From: CAYPHY01 sp964410625
Lineage (GTDB): Bacteria > Chloroflexota > Anaerolineae > Promineifilales > Promineifilaceae
Assembly: GCA_964410625.1 (NCBI GenBank)
Contig: CAYPHY010000025.1
Location: 1 to 64,000, forward strand
Length of the DNA stretch: 64,000 nucleotides
Direction: 5' to 3'
Shown here: positions 51,207-59,720 of the stretch, piece by piece
Layout of the letters: each line of letters starts with the position of its first letter
Numbering within the stretch: position 1 is the stretch's first letter
The notes under the pieces: model-generated
Told to the model about the DNA's origin: nothing
Database searches by the model: none
What the model saw: the letters and a program-made list of their open reading frames with translations, nothing else
Translations under genes and position numbers: made by a program

Positions 51207-51761
51207 TTCTCTCGAATCTATAAACACCGGCAAATTGCCGAGGGCAACGATACCTGTCCAATCGAGATCGCCCTCGGTGAACACGGCCGCTACCTGTGCC
51301 ACCTCTCCACCAGCATCAGCCACCACCTGGCGCATTGCCGCTAGCGTGCTGCCGGTGCTGATCACATCATCTACCAGGATTGCTTTCTTGTGTTTGATGA
51401 AATCGCGGTCTTTCTCGTCTAAAAACAGCGTTTGGGTCTTGCCGGTGGTGATGGATACTGTCTCGGCCTTCAGCGCATCCCCCATATAGGACTTATATGC
51501 CTTACGCAGGACAATATAAGGCAACCCCATCAACGCGCTCATTTCGTAGATCAGCGGGATTGATTTGGCCTCGGCCGTCACCAGCACATCCGCCTCAATA
51601 CTCTTCAACTTTTCAGCCAGGGCGGCGGCCGATGCCTTGACCACATACGTATCCCCTAGCATGTTAAAAATGGCAATCCGCACCCCCGGCGCAACTTCAA
51701 AGAGGGGAAAGTGGCGGACCAGCCCGGCAACTTCCACCGTATATGTCTCTCGTTGTAACAT
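51201..51761 (-). CDS. Purine (adenine-type) phosphoribosyltransferase-like protein
   Basis: 186 residues. The PRPP-binding motif is AILVDDVISTGSTLAAM (about 126-142), preceded by LVTAEAKSIPLIYEMS and YIVLRKAYKSYMGD, which together resemble adenine/xanthine phosphoribosyltransferases. It should make a nucleotide from PRPP and a free base, or act as a regulator of that fold. The base specificity is not readable. AAGGAG lies upstream of the start. Confidence 0.8.
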   Translation of the reverse strand: MLQRETYTVEVAGLVRHFPLFEVAPGVRIAIFNMLGDTYVVKASAAALAEKLKSIEADVLVTAEAKSIPLIYEMSALMGLPYIVLRKAYKSYMGDALKAETVSITTGKTQTLFLDEKDRDFIKHKKAILVDDVISTGSTLAAMRQVVADAGGEVAQVAAVFTEGDLDWTGIVALGNLPVFIDSREE

Positions 51762-51794
51762 CGTCTGGTGAACTCCTTCTTATTGGATAGAATA

Positions 51795-52024
51795 CCGATA
51801 GTAATTGTTAATGGTTAATGGTTAATTGTCAATTGTTAAGGGCAACTTGTAGAGCGATTTGGCAAATCGCTCATTCAAGCGCACGATTTACCAAATATTG
51901 CTAATAATGAAGTTCGGAATTAACCACGGATGACACAGATTTGACAGATTTTCACGGATTCCTCGGCTTAAAATCCGTGCTCATCCATCCGATCTGTGTT
52001 TATCTGTGGTTAATTTGGATAAGT
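51795..52024. repeat. Repeat cluster in the interval before the quinone oxidoreductase
   Basis: The 290-base interval contains no gene. It holds GGTTAATGGTTAATTGTCAATTG units, a GAGCGATTTGGCAAATCGCTC palindrome (51853-51873), and a CACGGATGACACAGATTTGACAG / ATCTGTGTTTATCTGTGG inverted repeat. Confidence 0.85.
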
Positions 52025-52051
52025 TAATACACAGATGGAAGGAGTCAGCAC

Positions 52052-53038
52052 ATGAAAGCAATTGTCGTACAGGGCGAGCGTTCAAACCCTGTCCTCGTCT
52101 GGCAAGAGGTAGAGGACATCAGTTATGGGCCTGAAGAGGTATTGGTGGATATAAAAGCGACGGCGATCAACCGTGCCGATCTCTCTCAGGCACGCGGTAA
52201 CTACTCGCCCCCACCAGGCGCAAGCGAGATTTTGGGGCTGGAGATGGCGGGCGTGGTCCGCGAAGTGGGGGCAGAGGTAACGGACTGGAAGGTGGGCGAC
52301 CGCGTTTGCGCGTTGCTGTCCGGCGGTGGCTACGCCGAGCAGGCGGCCGTCCACCACCAAATGCTGCTTCGCCTGCCCGACGACTGGAGCTTCGAGCAAG
52401 GCGCGGCCGTGCCGGAGGTCTGGTATACCGCCTTCGTCAATCTCTTCCTCGAAGGGAATTTACAGCCGGGAGAGACTGCCCTGATCCATGCCGGGGCCAG
52501 CGGTGTGGGCACGGCCGCCATCCAGCTCGCCGTCGCCACTGGCGCAAGAGCCTTTGTCACCGCCGGGGCTGACGACAAGCTCAACCGCTGCCGCGCATTG
52601 GGGGCGACCTTAGCCGTCAATTACAAGACCGAGGAGTTCCTGGAAAGGGTATTGGCCGCTACCAAAAATGAGGGAGTGGATGTGATTCTCGATCCGGTCG
52701 GTGGTCCCTATTTGGCGCGGAATGTACAGGCGTTAAAGCGGTTCGGCCGTCTGGTCAATATTGGCACGCTGGGTGGCGGGCCAGGGGAGTTAAATATGGG
52801 GCTGGTATTGGGCAAACAGTTGCGGATCATTGGTTCGCTGTTGCGGCCGCGGCCGTTGGCCGAAAAAATCGCCATCACCCAGCAGTTCAAACAACGCTTC
52901 TGGTCGCGCCTGACCTGTGGCGAACTACGGCCGGTGATTGACACTACCTTCCCGATCACAGAAGCCCAGGCTGCACATGAGTATGTGCGACAAAACAAGA
53001 ACATCGGCAAGGTGATCCTGAAAATGGTTAATGATTAA
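52052..53038 (+). CDS. Zinc-independent quinone oxidoreductase (MDR superfamily, PIG3/QOR type)
   Basis: 328 residues. It has the GroES-like N-terminal domain with INRADLSQARGNYSPPPG, the cofactor-binding HAGASGVGTAAIQLA (about 148-162), and RLVNIGTLGGG. The zinc ligands of true alcohol dehydrogenases are missing, which fits NADPH:quinone reductases of the PIG3 type. AAGGAG precedes the ATG. The last codons overlap a GGTTAATGGTTAA repeat. Confidence 0.92.
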   Translation: MKAIVVQGERSNPVLVWQEVEDISYGPEEVLVDIKATAINRADLSQARGNYSPPPGASEILGLEMAGVVREVGAEVTDWKVGDRVCALLSGGGYAEQAAVHHQMLLRLPDDWSFEQGAAVPEVWYTAFVNLFLEGNLQPGETALIHAGASGVGTAAIQLAVATGARAFVTAGADDKLNRCRALGATLAVNYKTEEFLERVLAATKNEGVDVILDPVGGPYLARNVQALKRFGRLVNIGTLGGGPGELNMGLVLGKQLRIIGSLLRPRPLAEKIAITQQFKQRFWSRLTCGELRPVIDTTFPITEAQAAHEYVRQNKNIGKVILKMVND

Positions 53039-53062
53039 TGGTTAACGGTCAATGGTTATCTA
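53026..53062. repeat. Heptamer-type repeat, GGTTAAT family
   Basis: GGTTAATGATTAATGGTTAACGGTCAATGGTTAT begins inside the quinone oxidoreductase stop region; its relative is at 51805. Confidence 0.75.
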
Positions 53063-53141
53063 GTGCGTTTCCAACGCACTTCCTGTATCAGCCGTGGATT
53101 TCTAATCCACGCGACTCCAACCCACACGAAGGTATAGCAGT

Positions 53142-54269
53142 TTGATCTACATTGACATTTCGGCCGCTGTCCACAGTCGGGCGGGGCTGGGACGCTATAG
53201 CGAACGGTTGGCGGCGGCGCTGATCGCTCAGGAGCCGGGGCGGTATGGGCTATTCCACAACAGCGGTGAGGGGGCGCACTTCCCCGAATCGCTGCCGGCC
53301 AATGTCCCGCGCCGGTCGGTCAATTTGGGCTACAAGCCCTGGCGGATGGCGGTCTTGTTGGGGCAATACGGCCGTATCCCCTTCAACCCCCTTGTCCCCG
53401 ACGCCCGGCTTTTCCACAGCACCGAACATCTGCTGCTGCCCTTGCGCGGCATCCCTACCGTGCTGACCGTCCATGACCTGATCTACAAGCTCTTTCCCGC
53501 CTACCACAAGAAGCTCAACTACTGGTTTCTCAACCAGGCCATGCCCCTCTTCTGCCGCCGCGCCTCGGCGATCATCGCCGTCTCGGAGGCCAGTAAGCAG
53601 GATATCGTCAAGCATTACGGTATCGAGCCATCTAAGATCACGGTGGTGTATGAGGCCGCCTCCGACCACTTTCAGCCGCCGCCTCCGGCCAGGATCGAGG
53701 CAGTTCGCCAACAGTACCAGCTACCGGAGCGGTTTCTCATCCACCTGAGTACCATCGAACCGCGCAAAAATCTCAGTCGCCTGCTCGACGCGCTGCAACG
53801 ATTGCGCCAATCCCTTCCTGATCTCTGTCTCGTTCTGGCCGGGGGCAAAGGGTGGCTCTATGATGATTTTTTCGCCAAGATCGAAGCCGACGGGTTGCAG
53901 AAAGCGGTGCGGGTTCTGGGTTGGGTCCCTGATGAGGATTTACCGGCGGTCATTGCCGCGGCCGATCTCGCCGTGCAGCCCAGCCTCTATGAAGGGTTTG
54001 GCCTGCCAATACTCGAAGAAATGGCCTGTGGTCAGGTCGTCGCCGCCAGCGGCAGCAGCAGCCACCCCGAAGTAGGGGGGGAAGCGGCCGTCTATTTCGA
54101 CCCTTATAACGTCGAGGAGATGGCAATGGTGATCGGCCGTTTGCTGAATGACCGCGAGGAGTACCAACATCGTCGCCAGTTGGGTTTGCAACAAGCGGCG
54201 CAGTTCAGTTGGGCAAGGGCGGCCAGAGAGACAGCGGCCGTCTACAACCGTTTATTAAGTTCCACGTAA
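53142..54269 (+). CDS. Family 4 glycosyltransferase (GT-B fold)
   Basis: 375 residues from a TTG start (AAGG upstream). The N-terminal part has SRAGLGRYSERLAAAL and VLTVHDLIYKLFP. The donor-binding half has STIEPRKNLSRLLDAL (about 205), VLGWVPDEDLPAVIAAADL and SLYEGFGLPILEEMACG (about 285), where the EX7E nucleotide-sugar motif lies. It transfers a sugar, probably to a surface glycan or glycolipid; donor and acceptor are unknown. Confidence 0.92.
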   Translation: MIYIDISAAVHSRAGLGRYSERLAAALIAQEPGRYGLFHNSGEGAHFPESLPANVPRRSVNLGYKPWRMAVLLGQYGRIPFNPLVPDARLFHSTEHLLLPLRGIPTVLTVHDLIYKLFPAYHKKLNYWFLNQAMPLFCRRASAIIAVSEASKQDIVKHYGIEPSKITVVYEAASDHFQPPPPARIEAVRQQYQLPERFLIHLSTIEPRKNLSRLLDALQRLRQSLPDLCLVLAGGKGWLYDDFFAKIEADGLQKAVRVLGWVPDEDLPAVIAAADLAVQPSLYEGFGLPILEEMACGQVVAASGSSSHPEVGGEAAVYFDPYNVEEMAMVIGRLLNDREEYQHRRQLGLQQAAQFSWARAARETAAVYNRLLSST

Positions 54270-54330
54270 GCATTCTTGCCAAAATGTGGTGAAGGTCTAT
54301 AAACAGGCTACTATATGGGGTTGGGAAAGC

Positions 54331-54407
54331 AGCGTAGCGACAATCCTCCGGATTGTCCTGATCAGTAACCCCATCCGACAATCCAGAGGATTGTCCCTAC
54401 TCGTAAT
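54331..54407. repeat. Inverted repeat, GCGACAATCCTCCGGATTGTC family
   Basis: GTAGCGACAATCCTCCGGATTGTC carries its own palindrome and is followed by CGACAATCCAGAGGATTGTCCCTAC. A single-arm copy lies at 24628-24651 before the lipid kinase. Confidence 0.85.
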
Positions 54408-54424
54408 GTTTACAAGAGGGAAGT

Positions 54425-56296
54425 ATGTTTACCAATAAAAAAGAACAAGCTGATCTAAGCCAGCGTGGTATGTTGCGCCAATTTGGCGGCCGAGGCATTC
54501 TCCTCGTGCTAGTGATCGCCTTGCTACTGCTCGTTGGAACAGCGGCGGCCGCCAACAGCAGCGCTGCCCAACCGGAAGCACAGGGGTCAACGACAGAGTT
54601 GACGCTGGTTGAACTGCCGCCGGAAGCGCAACAAGTTGACCTCTCCTCCCTGATGGCGGAAAGGGAGAGGGGGCGCGGCCGCCAGGCCAACTCCAAACTA
54701 GACAGCGTATTGGCGGAGCTAATCACGACCGCCGTACCCGCCGAAAGGACAACCCTGGCCGAGGCTCGCGGTCTGCAAGTGACCGGCGGCCGTGTCCAGG
54801 TCGAGATCACTATTGACTCGAATCGCACCCCAGAGGTGGAGGCAGCGGTGACGGCCGCTGGCGGTCAGGTGACCAAACGCCGTGACGATGGGAGTGTTCT
54901 GCAAGCGTGGTTGCCACCACAAGCGCTGGCGGCCGTTGCTGCCAATGAAGCGGTCTTCTATGTCCGGCAGCCCTCCTATGCACTGGTGACCGAGGATACG
55001 GCATTGGCCGCGCTGACGGAAGGGGTGACGGCCGCCGGAGCACAAGCCTGGCATAATGCCGGACTGACCGGCCAGGGTGTGAAGGTTGCCATCATTGACG
55101 CCGGTTTCCAGGGGTACACCAGCTTGCTCGGCAGTGACCTTCCAGCTACTGTCACCGCCAAGACCTTTGTTGATTTCCAGAACGACAATCATGTGAATGG
55201 CGTCACCCCACATGGGACCGCCTGCGCGGAGATCGTCCACGATATGGCCCCCGGCGCCCAGCTTTATCTGCTCCAGGTTTCCACCGCCAACGATTTAGGC
55301 GAGGCTGTGGACTACGCGATTAGTCAAGGTGTGGATGTGATTTCCACATCCCTGGCCTGGCTAAACGTCACGCCTGGGGATGGCACAGGCTACTTTGACC
55401 AACAAGCCAACAAAGCGCGGGCGGCGGGGATTCTCTGGGTGACGGCCGCCAGTAATTACCGCGAAACCCACTGGGGAGGCGCGTTCAATGACACAGGTGA
55501 TGACAGCCACGAATTTGCCGACGGCCAAAACGTCAATTTCTTTGGCCCTGGCAACGGTCAGGCCCTTTCTATCCCCGGTGGCAATGTCATCCGTGTGTTT
55601 GTCCGCTGGGACGATTGGCAGGGAAGAAACCAGGACTATGATTTACATCTGGTGCGTTGGACTGGCTCCGGCTATACGTTGGTCGCTTCTAGCACCAATT
55701 TGCAGATAGGACAGCCCGGACAGACCCCGGCGGAACAAATTGTCTATGTCACGTCCGGTGCTCCCTCGATCTATGGTATCGTCGTCGAGCGGGTGAACAG
55801 CAACCGCGCGGTGAACCTGGAGATATTCTCACCCAACTTAGAGGTAGATGTCCGTGTCCATGAGCGCAGTTTAGGCAATTTGGCCGATGTAGCCGGGGTT
55901 TTTACCGTCGCCGCTTTGGATGTGGACGCGCCCTATCCCCAGGAGAGCTACAGTTCTGAAGGGCCGACGAACGGGCCAGGCGGCACACAGAACGGCGGTG
56001 GGCAAAAGCCCGACATCGCCGCTTATGCCAACGTCTCGACCGAGAGCTATATGCCTTTGCTCTTTAACGGCACGTCTTCGGCCGCGCCCCATGTGGCCGG
56101 TGCGGCTGCCCTGGTAATACAGGCTCGGCCTTTTTATACCACCGACCAGCTACGCTCCTTCTTACAGGGCCGCGCCTTTGACCTCGGCACGCCTGGGCAA
56201 GACACCTTGTTTGGTTTCGGCCGTTTGCTCTTAGGCGCTCCACTGCTGTCAGTTAATCTCAACGAGCATAATTATGTGCCGGTCCTTGTCCGGTAG
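54425..56296 (+). CDS. Secreted S8-family serine peptidase (subtilase)
   Basis: 623 residues. An N-terminal hydrophobic helix (about 26-42) acts as signal or anchor, followed by a propeptide-like region (45-200). The catalytic triad is Asp in VAIIDAGFQG (about 223), His in PHGTACAEIV (about 260) and Ser in FNGTSSAAPHVAGAAALV (about 555), with the oxyanion Asn in TAASNYRE. A beta-rich insert of about 150 residues (375-510) sits between the Asn and the Ser and resembles a prepeptidase/jelly-roll domain. It should degrade extracellular protein. Confidence 0.92.
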   Translation: MFTNKKEQADLSQRGMLRQFGGRGILLVLVIALLLLVGTAAAANSSAAQPEAQGSTTELTLVELPPEAQQVDLSSLMAERERGRGRQANSKLDSVLAELITTAVPAERTTLAEARGLQVTGGRVQVEITIDSNRTPEVEAAVTAAGGQVTKRRDDGSVLQAWLPPQALAAVAANEAVFYVRQPSYALVTEDTALAALTEGVTAAGAQAWHNAGLTGQGVKVAIIDAGFQGYTSLLGSDLPATVTAKTFVDFQNDNHVNGVTPHGTACAEIVHDMAPGAQLYLLQVSTANDLGEAVDYAISQGVDVISTSLAWLNVTPGDGTGYFDQQANKARAAGILWVTAASNYRETHWGGAFNDTGDDSHEFADGQNVNFFGPGNGQALSIPGGNVIRVFVRWDDWQGRNQDYDLHLVRWTGSGYTLVASSTNLQIGQPGQTPAEQIVYVTSGAPSIYGIVVERVNSNRAVNLEIFSPNLEVDVRVHERSLGNLADVAGVFTVAALDVDAPYPQESYSSEGPTNGPGGTQNGGGQKPDIAAYANVSTESYMPLLFNGTSSAAPHVAGAAALVIQARPFYTTDQLRSFLQGRAFDLGTPGQDTLFGFGRLLLGAPLLSVNLNEHNYVPVLVR

Positions 56297-56380
56297 TTGG
56301 TCATTGGTGACCGGTAATCAGTGATCGGTAAACGGTAAGCGGTTTGCCCATTCGTGGCGGCCGACAATTGAAATAGAAGA

Positions 56381-56416
56381 CAAGCTGGTTGGCAAAGTTA
56401 CATGCCAACCAGCTTG
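56381..56416. repeat. Perfect 14-base inverted repeat (CAAGCTGGTTGGCA)
   Basis: CAAGCTGGTTGGCA (56381-56394) and TGCCAACCAGCTTG (56403-56416) enclose an 8-base loop. It is a terminator-like stem after the subtilase gene but has no T-run. Confidence 0.85.
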
Positions 56417-56435
56417 CTTACTGATTTGGCGACTG

Positions 56436-58919
56436 ATGCGACGACTAGCGTTTGTCATTCCATTGCTGCTTATTCCCATTGCCTACGTGGCGACGTTAGC
56501 GCGGAGCGTGGTGTTGGGCGATCCGGCCGAATACACCTTTGTCGCCCACATCCTGGGCATCGCCCATCCGCCCGGCTATGCCTTCCTGACCCTGCTCGGC
56601 AAAGCATTCCAAACCCTTATTCCCTTCGGCGAAATATCGTGGCGGATGCACCTGCTTTCGGCCGCTGCCGGAACCGCCGCCACCCTCTTCACCTACGCCA
56701 CCCTACGCACCATCTTCCAATCTCCAATCTCCAATCTCCAATCTCCCAGTCTCTCAGTCTCACAATCTCTAATCTCTAATCTCCACTCTCCAATCTCCCT
56801 CCTCTCCGCCCTCTTCGCAGCATTCACAATCGCCTTCGCCGCCAACTTCTGGCAACACAGCATCCACGCCAACCCCCACATCCTCACCGCCACCTTTTTA
56901 GCCGCCAACCTCTTCTTACTGACAAGGTGGGGCATGAGAGTGGCGGAGCAAGACGGCCGCGCCGACCGCTGGCTCTATGCCTTCTGCCTATCGGCCGGGT
57001 TAGGCGTCACCCACCATCCGCTGACCGTGATGGCCTTTCCCGCCTATTTGTTGTTTGTGTTGTGGGTGCGGCCGACCATCTGGCGCGAAGGGCGAACCCT
57101 GCTGGCAATGATCGGCTTTGCGCTGCTTGGCCTGAGCATCTGGCTCTACTTCCCCATCCGCAGCCCGATGGAACCCCCCTTTGGCCCCTCCACGATGAAC
57201 ACGCTCAACGGCTTCCTCGACCATGTGCTGGCGCGGGGTCTGAGCGAAAGCCTGCCCTTCTTTGCTCTGGCCGACCTGCCCAATCGGGCATTGGTCTTTT
57301 GGACGCTGCTGCGCTTGCAATATTCGCTGCCGGTCATCTTTCTGGCGCTCCTGGGGATGTCGTGGTTGCTTTTCGGTCATAGGCTCACGCAAAGACGCAA
57401 AGGACGCCAAGAACGTAAAAACTTTGCGCCCTTTGCGACTTTGCGTGAGCTTCCTCTCTCGTACAAATTAGCCCTACTATATGGCCTGTCTTTCCTCGGT
57501 AACTATGCTTTTGTGATGAGCCTGCGGGCGCAAGACGTGATGGCCTACCTGCTAGGGATTTTCCTGATCGTTGGGCTGCTGGCGGGAATTGGGCTGTATG
57601 GAGTGTTGACGCTAACGGCCGCCCGTCTACGTTTCGAACCGCGCTGGCTATGGCTACTGACGGCAGCCCTGTTCCTGCTGGGGCCAGGGCTGCAACTGGC
57701 GCGAAACGCACCGCGCATTTCCCTGCGCGACTACGACGAAGGGGAGGGGTATATCACCGCCGTCTTTGAACGCTTCAACGGCCGCAACGAGGGCGCAGTC
57801 CTGCTCAACGACTGGGAACATATGACTCCCCTCTGGTATGCCCAATTTGTCGAGGAGCGTTGGCCGGACGCGGCCGATGTACGGCCGTTGCTGGTCTCTA
57901 CTGCGCGGCCGTGGGTGGAAAGCGTCTTCGATTACCTCTCTGGCGGCCCTGTCTACCTCAGCAACTATCGCCGCGAAATCGTAGACGCCGGTTTTCGCCT
58001 CCGTCCCGACGGCCCATTCTATCAGGTGGTTGAACCGGAAGAAACGAGCATCCCGGAGAGGTTAGAGAGTGGAGATTGGGAGACTGAGAGAGTAGAGCGT
58101 GGAGAAGTAGAGATTGTGGGCTATTTGTTGCCGCAGCGCGAGGTGACGGCCGGGGATTATGTGCCGCTGACGTTGGCGATGCGCGCGCCGCAGGGGACGG
58201 CCGATTTTTATGTGCCGGTTGTGCGCGTGGGGGAAATGACCTTTGCTTTCACCACCGACAGCCACCTGACCAGCCCCAACTGGCGGCCGAACGAAGTGAT
58301 CGTCGAACGCTTTGACTTCGCCCTACCCCACGATTTGGCCGCCGGAGCCTATCCGCTGACCGTAACCTTGAAGAACTTGAACCGCGATGAGGAGGCTGGC
58401 GAACCGCTATCGCTCGGTGAGTTGCAGGTCACTGCCCAGCCCTATCCCATTGATACGGCGGAGCTATTGGGCAACTTTCGCCAGCGCGTGGGATTGGCCG
58501 GGGCCACCGCCCGCGCCGCCGGGCAGCGTGTCCGCGCCCCCTGGGAAAGCCCGCTGACGGTGCAGCCGGGTGACACCATCCACCTCACTTTGCAGTGGGC
58601 GAGTCTGGCCCGCGCCGAGGAGAGCTACACCGTCTTCGTCCATCTGATCGATCTGGGGAATCGGCCGTTGGTCACGCTCGACTACACCCCCCTCGGCGGT
58701 TCCACCCCCACCCATCTGTGGATTCCCAAATGGCTACCCGGCCAAAAGCTGCTCGACCCCTATCGCCTGACCATCCCGGCCGACACGCCACCGGGGACCT
58801 ATTTGATTGAAGTGGGATTGTATGAGATGGTGAGCGGCCGACGCTTGCACCTTTCGGATGCGGCCGGGAACCTGGTTGGCGACCGGCTTATTTTGGGGGC
58901 TGTTGTAGTAGAGCGTTAG
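56436..58919 (+). CDS. DUF2723 polytopic membrane protein (glycosyltransferase-like) with exported C-terminal domain
   Basis: 827 residues. The N-terminal part (1-430) has about ten helices and the DUF2723 features GDPAEYTFVAHILGIAHPPGYA (Asp near the start of loop 1, as in PMT-type transferases) and LGVTHHPLTV. The C-terminal 400 residues are soluble and end in a beta-sandwich similar to that of the protein at 20519 (TVQPGDTIHLTLQWASLA, YTVFVHLIDLG, PPGTYLIEVGLYE). It may move sugars onto exported proteins or lipids; this is inferred from fold only. Three repeat-derived peptides sit in frame: about 94-124, 316-338 and 543-561. Confidence 0.85.
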   Translation: MRRLAFVIPLLLIPIAYVATLARSVVLGDPAEYTFVAHILGIAHPPGYAFLTLLGKAFQTLIPFGEISWRMHLLSAAAGTAATLFTYATLRTIFQSPISNLQSPSLSVSQSLISNLHSPISLLSALFAAFTIAFAANFWQHSIHANPHILTATFLAANLFLLTRWGMRVAEQDGRADRWLYAFCLSAGLGVTHHPLTVMAFPAYLLFVLWVRPTIWREGRTLLAMIGFALLGLSIWLYFPIRSPMEPPFGPSTMNTLNGFLDHVLARGLSESLPFFALADLPNRALVFWTLLRLQYSLPVIFLALLGMSWLLFGHRLTQRRKGRQERKNFAPFATLRELPLSYKLALLYGLSFLGNYAFVMSLRAQDVMAYLLGIFLIVGLLAGIGLYGVLTLTAARLRFEPRWLWLLTAALFLLGPGLQLARNAPRISLRDYDEGEGYITAVFERFNGRNEGAVLLNDWEHMTPLWYAQFVEERWPDAADVRPLLVSTARPWVESVFDYLSGGPVYLSNYRREIVDAGFRLRPDGPFYQVVEPEETSIPERLESGDWETERVERGEVEIVGYLLPQREVTAGDYVPLTLAMRAPQGTADFYVPVVRVGEMTFAFTTDSHLTSPNWRPNEVIVERFDFALPHDLAAGAYPLTVTLKNLNRDEEAGEPLSLGELQVTAQPYPIDTAELLGNFRQRVGLAGATARAAGQRVRAPWESPLTVQPGDTIHLTLQWASLARAEESYTVFVHLIDLGNRPLVTLDYTPLGGSTPTHLWIPKWLPGQKLLDPYRLTIPADTPPGTYLIEVGLYEMVSGRRLHLSDAAGNLVGDRLILGAVVVER
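56712..56806. repeat. CAATCTCC-family repeat in frame inside the DUF2723 gene
   Basis: Tandem CCAATCTCC, CCAGTCTCTCAGTCTCA and CTAATCTCCACTCTCC units of the same family as the intergenic GGAGATT elements. They encode a Ser/Asn/Leu/Gln-rich loop. Confidence 0.9.
57383..57450. repeat. CTCACGCAAAGACGC inverted repeat in frame inside the DUF2723 gene
   Basis: The arms GCTCACGCAAAGACGCAAAGG and CCCTTTGCGACTTTGCGTGAGC match except for one base. It is the same family as the intergenic copy at 24432 and encodes a basic loop (about residues 316-338). Confidence 0.92.
58062..58116. repeat. GGAGATTGGGAGACTGAG repeat in frame inside the DUF2723 gene
   Basis: GAGAGTGGAGATTGGGAGACTGAGAGAGTAGAGCG units encode a Glu/Arg/Gly-rich linker before the C-terminal beta domains. 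The opposite arm is absent. Confidence 0.8.
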
Positions 58920-58970
58920 CCGCTTTCCCTGATATAATAGGCGAGAAAGATTGAACGGAGCAATTAGCAG

Positions 58971-59213
58971 ATGATTGTTACACCGGTCTACGAAGAAATC
59001 ATAGACTTTATCGCTTCAGGGACAACACCTGATAGCGTTGCTTCTTTTCGTCCCTCTGAGACCGCTAAAGCTCGCCTGGCAGAACTAATTCATCTGGAGA
59101 AAACGGTGGGGCTGTCTCCAGAGGAAACGGCCGAACTCGATCACTATATGCAGCTAGAACACCTCATGCGGCTGGCAAAAGCACGCGCTCGTCGTTTCTT
59201 GATGAATGAGTAG
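58971..59213 (+). CDS. Small helical protein, possible antitoxin of the adjacent HNH nuclease
   Basis: 80 residues, mostly alpha-helical, with no known domain I can name. The end (ELDHYMQLEHLMRLAKARAR) resembles the C-terminal part of the protein at 60155. It overlaps the HNH endonuclease gene by 8 bases, the arrangement of many toxin-antitoxin pairs. Small proteins of this sort are often seen before HNH genes in Cyanobacteria and Chloroflexota. An antitoxin role is inference. Confidence 0.7.
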   Translation: MIVTPVYEEIIDFIASGTTPDSVASFRPSETAKARLAELIHLEKTVGLSPEETAELDHYMQLEHLMRLAKARARRFLMNE

Positions 59214-59646
59214 CACCTATATCTCTGCTGATTTACGTCGCCAAGTAGCCAAGCGAGCCAATAGCTTGTGCGAATATTGTCTGGTGCATGAAGATGACAC
59301 TTACTTTGGATGTCAGGTAGATCATATCATCAGTGAAAAGCATAATGGGCCAACGGAATTAGACAATCTCGCTTATGCTTGTTCGTTTTGTAATCGCTAC
59401 AAGGGGAGTGATGTTGGCTCATTTGATTGGGATCTTGAAGAGTTTGTGCGCTTCTTCAACCCCCGTAGTGATGTCTGGAGTGAACACTTTAGGCTTGAAG
59501 GGATTGAAATTATAGCGTTGACAGCAATCGGGAAGGCAACTGCTCAAATTCTACAGTTTAACAACACAGAACGCCTGTTGGAACGTTTAGAGTTGCAAGC
59601 GTTAGGCCGCTATCCTTCCTTCGAAGCTTTGGCTCATATAGTATAA
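59206..59646 (+). CDS. HNH endonuclease
   Basis: 146 residues. The HNH motif is well preserved: CEYCLVHEDDTYFGCQVDHIISEKHNGP supplies the first Cys pair and Asp-His, followed by DNLAYACSFCNRYKGSD with the Asn and second Cys pair. It should cut DNA with a metal ion. Translation starts inside the upstream small gene, implying coupling. It could be a toxin or a defence/restriction nuclease; the sequence does not decide. Confidence 0.9.
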   Translation: MSSTYISADLRRQVAKRANSLCEYCLVHEDDTYFGCQVDHIISEKHNGPTELDNLAYACSFCNRYKGSDVGSFDWDLEEFVRFFNPRSDVWSEHFRLEGIEIIALTAIGKATAQILQFNNTERLLERLELQALGRYPSFEALAHIV

Positions 59647-59720
59647 GTCTACTAACCGACTTGATTCTACCTCTGTTGTCCTAGTCACCGCTTTCTGAAT
59701 CAAATAGAGAAAGTTGACAC

